DNA from: Siphonodentalium dalli
Lineage: Eukaryota > Mollusca > Scaphopoda > Gadilida > Siphonodentaliidae
Reading direction: 5' to 3'
Length of the DNA: 64,000 nucleotides
Assembly: GCA_032622095.1 (NCBI GenBank)
Contig: CP136063.1
Coordinates: 177,487,956-177,551,955, forward strand
How positions within the stretch are numbered: position 1 is the first letter of the stretch; every line of letters begins with the position of its first letter. Positions 56,049 to 64,000 of the stretch are shown here, piece after piece. Under the pieces are notes generated by a model that was given only the letters and a program-made list of their open reading frames with translations, was not told the origin of the DNA and ran no database searches. The translations under genes and the position numbers were made by a program.

Positions 56049-57037
56049 TTATATTACATGTATCACTGACAACACAAACTAACGCACGTGTTGCATATCT
56101 CGTGTTTGTCAACAATAGCGAATCAAATTCCAAACGGATAACAACAAACTGTCGTGCGAGCGGCCTTTTTTTTCCTGCATGACACAATGTATTCAGCTAA
56201 ATTTCCCTCTAAGTTCTGGCATTTGCATATAGAAATTATCGAACAAAATATAACGAACGAATTATATTCCCCACGAAGAAGTATCCAACAGACTGTCACC
56301 ACAGCAGGTTGCAGGAAAAAAACGTGCGAATTTGATGACGGAAGAATCATAATATTTTTGATACTCGATTCTAGTGGATGGATACAGCAAGAGCCATAAT
56401 AATTCGCTTTTCACCAATCGTGCGCCCTTGACAGTTCAGAACTGTAACATGTCTCGCTCATAATAAATATCGACATGGAAATATATGCATTGATTCAAAT
56501 ATGTTTAAAGTGAGGTGCCCGCTTTGTGTATGTATACGATACATATCCTTTCTATATTATGAGGCTGCACGGAGTCATCACCTGACTCATCGAACTCGTT
56601 AATCTGTGCCTATATATCTGTATATATGCCTCCCCATCCAGGGACGGGATTTGGGGATGGTTCTGGGGAGTCACAGATGGGACATCATCGCTATTTAGAT
56701 AGTCAATGGCTGTATATAAATAAACATTTACTGGATTGTCGATTTTCATGCATTTTCATATGTGTATACTTATTCGTATAATTTGTTTTGATCCACAATT
56801 GATATTGACTCGCATAATATAATAATCTCTTTCTTCAGCATGCATATAATCTGCAATCACGGATACTTTTTCTTTGACATAACTCCACACACAAAAATTG
56901 AAATTGAAACTTAAACTTAAATTAATTTATGATATCCATATTAGTTTCCATGTATATGTACAGACGTTCAGTACTACGACATAACCAAATGGTCACAATC
57001 AGGGGCCCACATTACAACACCTTAGAAATCCCCCATT
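56049..57037. other. Non-coding; probable LINE 5' region at the right end
   Basis: A short inverted pair (TTTTTTTCCTGCATGACAC near 56166, GGTTGCAGGAAAAAAACGTG near 56308) brackets ~150 bases with a frame open on both strands; no gene is recognised. Confidence 0.4.
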
Positions 57038-58190
57038 ATGTCTGCAAATAGCATAACTTTGAGTGAGGTAAGGGACACGCGTACGCATGACTTCGCGGCG
57101 AAATGGTCTCAAATAGAAGGAGACGAATTTGACCCCGACATCATCCAACTCTGGAATCAAAATACCTGCCCACACAGGGTAAAGAATTTCTCTAAAAAAA
57201 AACCCATAAAATTATCTCTTTTGGAAAAAATTTCAGAAGCCTTAACGCAAGTTATGAAGACCTGAAAAACGTACTCTGTGATTTGAATTCAGAAGAATAT
57301 ATGTTTGATGTTATCGCCCTAACAGAAATATTCAAAGTGCATAGATCCTCAGACTTCTCACTCTCAGAATATCACCCCTTAGAATTTAATACTCGACCCG
57401 ATGGCGACGATGGCAGAGGCTGTATTGGTATCTACATCAAGGAAAATGTACAATACAAAGTAAGACCCGATTTGACAATATTTATACCCCACGTAATAGA
57501 AACATTATTTATAGAAATACACCGAAGAGCGAACGATAATTATATAATAGGATGTATTTATAGACCAAATACAGCACCGAAGGCCGACTTGGACAAAATT
57601 ATGTTGAAATTCGATAATATCTTAGAGAAATTGAAAAAGCCAAGTCTTACATAATAGGACACCTCAACATTGACCTTCTCAATTTCGATACCCATGCAAA
57701 AACCAACGATTTCATAAACAATGTTTTTACAAGAGGATTCATGCCCATTATTACGAAACCTACAAGATTAACCGAACACTCTGCTACCATAATTGATCTA
57801 TATAAAAATAATGCAAGATAGTCACCAAACAGGAATAATTACCTGCGATATTTCCGATCATTTCGGTATATTCATCTCTGAAGCAAACAAGCATAAACCC
57901 TTAAACCCGTCCCATAAAAAAGCTACGTATATGAACTACAATATTAATAATGTCCATATATTCAGAAACTTGTTAAAATCGTGTAATTCGACTCAGTTCT
58001 CAGTTGCAACTCATCTGAAAAGGCATATGAATTTTTTTTAGACCTAGCTTTTCCGCTCGTAACACGGAATGTACCCAAGAAATATATCTGGACTAATCAA
58101 ATCATCAATCACAAAACAAGAACTCTACTGTAATAAACTGAATTCGCCTTCAGACACAAATAAAATTGACTACGTTAATTATCGTTAGCC
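57038..58190 (+). pseudogene. LINE ORF2, N-terminal and APE-type endonuclease part, frameshifted
   Basis: From ATG 57038 a frame ends in ...KPIKLSLL; a second frame from about 57225 continues with RSLNASYEDLKNVLCDLN and the endonuclease, FDVIALTEIF (SETW-type motif), to about 57650. A third piece (57650-58060) holds the IIGHLNIDLLNFD block, where the usual acidic residue of GDFNxD is His, then a TIIDL block and the C-terminal SDHFGIF motif. APE endonucleases nick target DNA to prime LINE reverse transcription. At least two frameshifts and the altered block make this copy inactive. Interruption follows at 58195. Confidence 0.8.
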
Positions 58191-58194
58191 CGTC

Positions 58195-58937
58195 ACTGGT
58201 GGCAATCGTCAGAAACATGAAAATTTTAATTTTTTTAAATTAATTTTTTGTTTTTTAATGAGTTAATTGTGCCTTTTTTTATTTAAATTTTTGTTTTTCA
58301 ATTTTACCCGATTTGACCTTGAATTGATCATTTTTAAGGTCAATGTCATGTCGGGGTCACAATTTAACCCGTCCATGACACTTCCCGTATGTAGCAAGTT
58401 TGAGCTCAATCGGTTCGAGTCTATAAAGGACACACACATATATATCATTTGTGGGTACCCGTTTCAAGGTGAAGATCAACTAGGGCGGAAACACTGACCC
58501 GATCCCCGTTCCTAGGAAGCCCTAAGTACGTAAGAATCACACGAGGCGCTCGTTTCTGGATACCGACGCTGACGCCCGTGTACAGACATAATAATCACAT
58601 TACGCACATACGCTCTTTATCAACGACACTGCGGATAGGAACGCTCTTTAACTATCAACGCGATTAACCCGCAGTGCCGTTTTTGTGACTGGGAGTGAAG
58701 AACGGGTGGTCGGAGCTTCTCCAAAACGCCGCGACGACCATTCCCGTGGGATTTTACCCTTAGATAGGAAGTTTGAGCTCAATCGAGCCAGCCATTTTCG
58801 AGTCTATAGAGGACAAATACACACACACACCCTCACACACACCCACACCCTCACACACGCACACACACCCTCACACACACCCTCACACATACACCCTCAC
58901 ACACACACACCCACCGCACCCACACACACACACACAC

Positions 58938-58978
<41 letters not shown>

Positions 58979-59973
58979 CGAAGTCTCAAAATATATAGTA
59001 GACTAGCAGGTTAGCCCGCCACTGGCGTGGTTGGTCAGAAACATGACATTTTTTGAATTATTTTGTTTTTATTTATTTATTTATTTATTTTTTTTTTAAT
59101 ATTAATTTAATTTTTTTTTTTTTTTTTTAATTTTAAATTGTTTTAATTTATTTTTTAAATGAATTTTTTGTTTCTGGCGGAAAAATTGACCCGATGAAAT
59201 CCCCCCTTCCTAGGAACGACAGACAACGCATTGTTTGTTTTTCAATGTGATAATTCATGGTACCCGTCCTAAACATCCCCGTTCCTAGATTAGTCCCCGA
59301 ATTGACCCGATGAAATCCCCCCTTCCTAGGAACGACAGACAACGCATTGTTTGTTTTTCAATGAGTTAATTCATGGTACCCGTCTCCCCGAAACAAGCGG
59401 ACAGTCAATTAATCCCGTCGTGAAATCTCTCTGCATAATATTTCGAGCGATAGCGTTGCGTTGAATTGTAAACAAACGCTGCTTAGGTCAATTCTGCCTT
59501 TTTAATCGAGATAATTGCATTTCGTCGCGCATCCGTATTTCGGACGCATGGGGTCAGTCGTTTAGCCACGTCCATTGCAATAAAGAGCGTTAATCCTTAA
59601 CACCTCCGAATATGGTCAATATAAAGATCATGCCTTAACCCCCGAAGTGGCGTTTGCGGTGATTTTGATGATTGGGAAGGGAGAAGAGGTGCTCTGAGCT
59701 TCTCCAAAACGCGACCACGACGGTGTCCGTGGGATTTTATACTTATATACGAAATTTGAGCTCAATCTGTACACGCGTTTTCGATTGTCAATATAAAGAT
59801 CGTTGATGCCTTAACCCCCGAAGTGGCGTTTGCGGTGATTTTGATGATTGTGAAGGGAGAAGAGGTGCTCTGAGCTTCTCCAAAACGCGACCACGACGGT
59901 GTCTGTGGGATTTTACATTTATATACGAAATTTGATATATATATACGGAAGTCTGAAATTATATAGTAGACTA
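58195..59973 (+). mobile_element. Two head-to-tail copies of an inserted repeat family, with (CA)n
   Basis: Copy 1 (58195-59005) and copy 2 (59011-59973) both begin TTAGCCCG(T/C)CACTGG and end ...ATATAGTAGACTA. Both contain GCTTCTCCAAAACGC and TTTGAGCTCAATC blocks; in copy 2 this block is itself duplicated (59640-59780 and 59815-59935). TAATTA flanks both sides of the insertion (58187-58192 and 59972-59977) and may be a 6-bp target duplication. A (CA)n-rich run lies at 58815-58972. No protein is recognisable and the family is not identified. Confidence 0.6.
58815..58972 (+). repeat. (CA)n-rich microsatellite with ACCCTC interruptions
   Basis: Long CACACA runs alternating with CACCCTCACA. Thr/His- and Pro-rich frames across it are artefacts of the repeat. 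Confidence 0.95.
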
Positions 59974-60991
59974 ATTAGGAAAAGTAAAAGTAGTTATTAT
60001 TGTGATAGTCTAGAACAAAATAAAATGATATAAAAAAACATGGAAAATTCTTTAAAATGCCATCAATAAAAATAAAAAATCGTGTAACTACCCTAAGATA
60101 TTTAATGATAACAATATAGAGCTATCTGACCCGAACATAATAGCCAAAACATTCAATGACTACTTTTCAAAAATCGGTGAAAACACTAGCAGTTCTATTC
60201 ATTCTGAAATCGCAGAGGCAGACTTTACTGACTACCTTCGAAATAGACAAATAAACGAATTATAAATCGAACCCACATCCATTCAGGATAGGAAATAATA
60301 TTAACATGTTATTCTATGAAAGGAAAAAAGAACAAAGATTACATCGGAATATCGACTGAAATCATGAAAGAGACTATCTTCATAATAGCCCCAGCACTTA
60401 AGTATATATTTCATCTTTCGTTTGAACAGGGAATAGTCCCAATGAACATGAACATCTCTAAAGTAGTCCCCATTCCCAAAATAAACAATTTTCGCCAAGG
60501 GAATAACACATTATCGTCCAATCAGTATCCTTCCATCGTTCTCTAAATGCTTGAAAAATTAATGCAAAAACGACTAGTAGATTTTCTTAAAGACAATGAA
60601 ATCTTGCATAAACACCAATATGGATTTAGACCAAACCACTCAACGTTTCATCCTATTATGCACCTTCTAGATCATTTCGTTAACAATAATGATAAACCGA
60701 CACGGGATTCCACCCTAGCCCTGCTCCTTTACTTATCTAAAGCGTTCGATACAATAGACCACAATATACTGCTATCAAAACTTGACCACTATGGTATTAG
60801 GGGTGTAGCAAAGTCGTGGTTCCATGGTTATTTATATGAGAGGAGACGATAATTATGTTGAATATTGCGGGAGTGCTTCAAACCTTGTGAATACTTCCTA
60901 TGGAGTCCCCAAGGCTCAATTCTTGGGCCGATTATATTTTTAATATACGTGAATGATATGGCAAATTATACAACAATGGACTTGTTATCGT
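59974..60991 (+). pseudogene. LINE ORF2, reverse transcriptase first half
   Basis: It resumes with RKSKSSYYCDSLEQNKN and runs through several frames: NIIAKTFNDYFSKIGENTSS near 60130-60195, then VPIPK near 60470, then KHQYGFRPNHST (fingers motif) and LSKAFDTIDHNILLSKLDHY (motif A) at 60547-60852. The catalytic aspartate of motif A appears replaced (LLLYLSKAFD rather than LDLSKAFD). After another shift, a VPxGSILGP-type block and IYVNDM lead to the motif C codons at 60985-60999. Reverse transcriptase homology is certain; activity is excluded. Confidence 0.85.
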
Positions 60992-62595
60992 ATGCCGATC
61001 AGGGATGGGGTAATTGTAATTTGTAATTGTAATTGATTGTAATTAATTACAATTTTTCAAGTAATTGCATGTAATTGGTAATTGAGTTTATTCTCAATTA
61101 CATGTAATTGCAATTGTAATTGGTTAGGATGTAATTGTAATTGTAATTAGGGTTTAATTTCAATTACTTCAAAATCACAGGTACTTGTATCTTCTCAAAG
61201 TTCTCTTTCATGATTCATCCAATGGTTTCTTCAAATGTTGTTTTTCTTCCAAATTTCAAAGTGTAAGACTGGTGACTGGCTATCACTATGTTGTCACAAC
61301 ACTGAGTTTTTATACACTGTGTCTCAATGGTGAATTCTGTTGACACCTCCTGTTTGTTTGCTTAAGCATTGGTTAACCTTTAAGGTAGAAGGCTTGTTTT
61401 GATAAATACAAAGAGAAACCAACTTCAAATAATTGACATTAGATCACAATAATATATCACTCTTATGATCATGTTTCATTATCTCCATCTGTTATGGTAT
61501 ATATGCTATGGTAGATATTCATACCAACCATTGCTAATGCTATCAACATGTCTACAAAAAATCTGGCAGCATTTCAATTGCAGAAAGACACATCGTGTCC
61601 TATGAAAGCGAAGTTCCAGTTCCAAAAAAGTTACCTCCAATTTTGTGACACATCTGAAGGTAAGTTTACATTTCTATGTATTAGTTTTGTTTAATTTCAT
61701 TGACATATAACTTCAGTCATATGGTGGTATGGTATATGCATTGTTTCTTGTCCCTTCTAATTTGAAACTGAATGACAAAGTGGGAACAGATATCTGCCTC
61801 AATAACCCCCCAATTAGCACTGTCTGATGGAGGCATTGTGTTACCAGTAAGCTGGTGGCCACAAAGGCTAATTAAGTTTATGACTCTAATTAACAATCAG
61901 AGTGTTGATTAACTCATTGTCCTTTGCAATTGGCCTGGCTGTGTGTCTGACTTACTGAGATAGTCTTATTCCCTTAATAATTAAATGATGGATACATATG
62001 TGTTACTAAAATACTCTATTATTTTCATTTTATAGCGAAAGCATCAAGATGTCTATGAATCCACAGTCACACAAGCACTATCAGCAATTGATCAACAACC
62101 TACTGGGATCTTTTAGTATGCAAAAACATCGGTCAAGAATGCCAAAGCATTGAAGATAGTTAGCAAAGTTCATACATCTCTGATATCATTCCAATTTCTA
62201 GAAGATCAATCCCGACTACAAGCTGACAATGCGACACGCTGGAATTGCCAGCTATAAATCATGATTCGCTCAGTTCTACAAACACCTATACTGGACTCAG
62301 TACATTGGCTGCTCTGTACCAAGTGTGCTTCACTGTGTATTTCATCTTGCTTGTATTGAATTTATGTTTTGTTATCAAATAGAGTTTATATAAATAAAAA
62401 GTGTTCCTACTTCAATGATGTGCTGAAATGTAATTGTAATTGTAATTGAATTACATTTCAAAGTAATTGTAATTGTAATTAATTACATTGTGAAATAGAT
62501 GTAATGGGAATTGTAATTGTAATTGAAAAATGTTGAACTAATTGTAATTGTAATTAATTACATTCACAAGTAATTGCCCCAAGCCTGATGCCGAT
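60992..62595. mobile_element. hAT non-autonomous element (8-bp duplication) inside the RT YADD motif
   Basis: ATGCCGAT at 60992-60999 and 62588-62595 flanks a 1,588-bp element starting CAGGGATGGGGTAATT and ending with the near complement AATTGCCCCAAGCCTG. CAGG ends and an 8-bp duplication are diagnostic of hAT. Both subterminal regions (61011-61160 and 62430-62575) are dense in GTAATT words, often GTAATTGTAATT. No transposase frame is seen in the middle. Confidence 0.9.
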
Positions 62596-63423
62596 GATAC
62601 TACACTCTTTACAAGCGGTAGAAATTGGGAATTAGTACAAAGATATGCCAACAACGAATTATCCAATGTATTCGATTGGTGCTGCTGTAATAAACTTTCA
62701 ATTGATATTAATAAAAGCAAATATATGCTCATACACCCACAGAATAATGACAAAAAAATGGAATACTTTGAAAATAAAGTTAAATCACATTCAATTGAAT
62801 CGAATAGGGTACGAATCGTCAACAAATTTTTTAGGTATCCATATTGATGAGAACTTGACGTTCAAAAAGCACATATCCATAATCTGCTCTAAAATATCAC
62901 ATGCAATATACTGTATCAATAAGGTGAAAAAAATTTCCCGAGTAAAGCGTTGAAAACTTTGTACTATGCCTTGATTCAAAGCCACTTAGTTATTCAAATA
63001 TGGGGTCATATTCCAGAAGTCAAGAAAAATTTCCTATTACAAAAACGAGCAATGCGTATAATATGCAATAAGACGTATAGGAGTCATACGGACCCGCTCT
63101 TTAAAACAGAGAATATTTTGAAAATATATTACTTACACACTATCAATTCGACAATGTTCGTGCGTGACTGGTATCATGACCGTCTGCCGGCTTCTTTAAA
63201 ATGATGTACAACAAACGAGCAAAATCAACTCCAAGACACCCTAATCCCCTGCTGCTAGAAAAACCTAGAACCGAATTTTCAGGAAGACTACCACATCACA
63301 CCTTCCCCACAATATGGAACAGCCTTGAAGCTGAATACACAAGCATACAAAGCAGGCACATATTGAAGAAACGCTTACAGACAAAAATACTTGGTAATTA
63401 TCTTTTAAAATGTACGCTGTAAA
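62596..63423 (+). pseudogene. LINE ORF2, reverse transcriptase second half and C-terminus
   Basis: Directly after the hAT target duplication the frame continues DTTLFTSGRNWELVQ, the second half of the YADD region. Then come FLGIHIDENLTFKKHI (thumb-proximal motif) and LKTLYYALIQSHLVIQIWGH with LLQKRAMRIICNK, typical of the CR1/L2/Jockey C-terminal region. The last part ends ...FPTIWNSLEAEYTSIQSRHI...LGNYLLKCTL before a TAA near 63421. Two or three frameshifts are visible. The arrangement matches the classical LINE C-terminus (PxxWNSLP-like block). Confidence 0.85.
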
Positions 63424-64000
63424 AACACAGGATGTCCTGACTGTACCGATACATAATAGGAATACTTATATTTATATAAACACCATGTCCACATAGTTCT
63501 ATTCGACAGCACAAGCATAGTTCTACTCTACCATTTTTATTTCCACCACCTCGTCCTCGATCATATCAAAGGCTATAATACCAACACCACGATGACTATA
63601 ACGCAAGCCATAATATAGACACATCAAAAGGTTAATAAGCATATTTGAAGTAATGGACACTCATGCCGAGTCTGCGCATCCAATATATGATGGTATACAC
63701 ATAATTATCACATTTAGTTAACATTCTCCCAAAACCTCACTCAACAAAATGCCCTTCCGGCGAATCATATAAATTAATATTTATTTTTATTTTTACTATA
63801 AAAGATGCATACTCTCTCCCCGGAATCCTATGCATTACTTATGTGTATGAAATAATAATTCTGCGTCGGATGAGACGTCGTGTTGAGCTTGAGTTCTGAG
63901 ATTTCATCATGAGAACTTCTCTAAAATCTGAATACTATTCTCTCAATCTTCGTTTGAAACTAAGACAGAAAGTTCTCATATTTTAGAATATGTGACAAGA
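63424..64000. other. LINE 3' flank, no gene seen
   Basis: AT-rich. I see no clear short tandem tail or poly(A) that would mark the LINE 3' end, and no further coding frame. Confidence 0.4.

Noticed and set aside
58685-59014. 109- and 77-codon Thr/His/Pro-rich frames
   Set aside because: Direct translations of the (CA)n/(CACCCT)n microsatellite.

Overview
The window looks like a piece of an AT-rich metazoan genome, most likely a marine invertebrate. The evidence is LINE fragments of the APE-endonuclease type, hAT, Harbinger, piggyBac-like and Mutator-like terminal structures, a Polinton-type element, and a long complex satellite. I recognise no complete host gene, no rRNA, no tRNA and no CRISPR array. 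The species cannot be fixed from what is visible.

Layout. 1-404 is the 3' end of a LINE. 405-8187 is mostly non-coding, with a degenerate GIY-YIG-like fragment (1117-1350) and an isolated, frameshifted LINE ORF1 (4496-5448). 8188-10951 is a fold-back element with a 9-bp target duplication, as in Mutator-like elements. 11148-11470 is a Harbinger-type MITE. 11630-34928 is the first large surprise: a ~23.3-kb unit with identical 29-bp ends, mirrored clusters of two subterminal motifs, and a candidate 11-bp (or 4-bp) target duplication. It carries ~12 kb of 198-bp satellite in higher-order arrangement, and the satellite is built on the element's own subterminal motif. Nested inside it are a 4-kb hAT-like element (25574-29562), a TTAA-flanked MITE (29700-30003), a GC-rich coding-like fragment and a possible signal-peptide exon.

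35217-35369 may be a short host exon. 35790-37430 is a ~315-bp tandem array. 37634-54444 is bounded by a perfect 25-bp inverted repeat and contains a tandem duplication of ~2 kb. Into its second copy a 13,305-bp Polinton-like element (41048-54352) inserted, making a 6-bp GCGCAG duplication; the unfilled paralogous site is preserved at 39732-39737. This element is a giant palindrome: two ~5.7-kb arms surround a 1.9-kb unique core. The core encodes a zinc-finger/packaging-ATPase-like protein with one in-frame TGA before its C-terminal part. Each arm carries a divergent pair of small genes, one of them PC4-like, plus heat-shock-element-like arrays near the tips.

54445-57000 holds short tandem and palindromic repeats. 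57038-63423 is a decayed LINE ORF2 (endonuclease, reverse transcriptase, C-terminal domain), interrupted first by two head-to-tail copies of another repeat and then by a 1.6-kb hAT element lying exactly within the reverse transcriptase YADD motif.

The genes do not form a host pathway. The order of events can be read from nesting: tandem array, then TIR element and its duplication, then Polinton; a TTAA MITE entered a Polinton arm and is present at the mirror position in the other, so the arms arose or were homogenised after that insertion.
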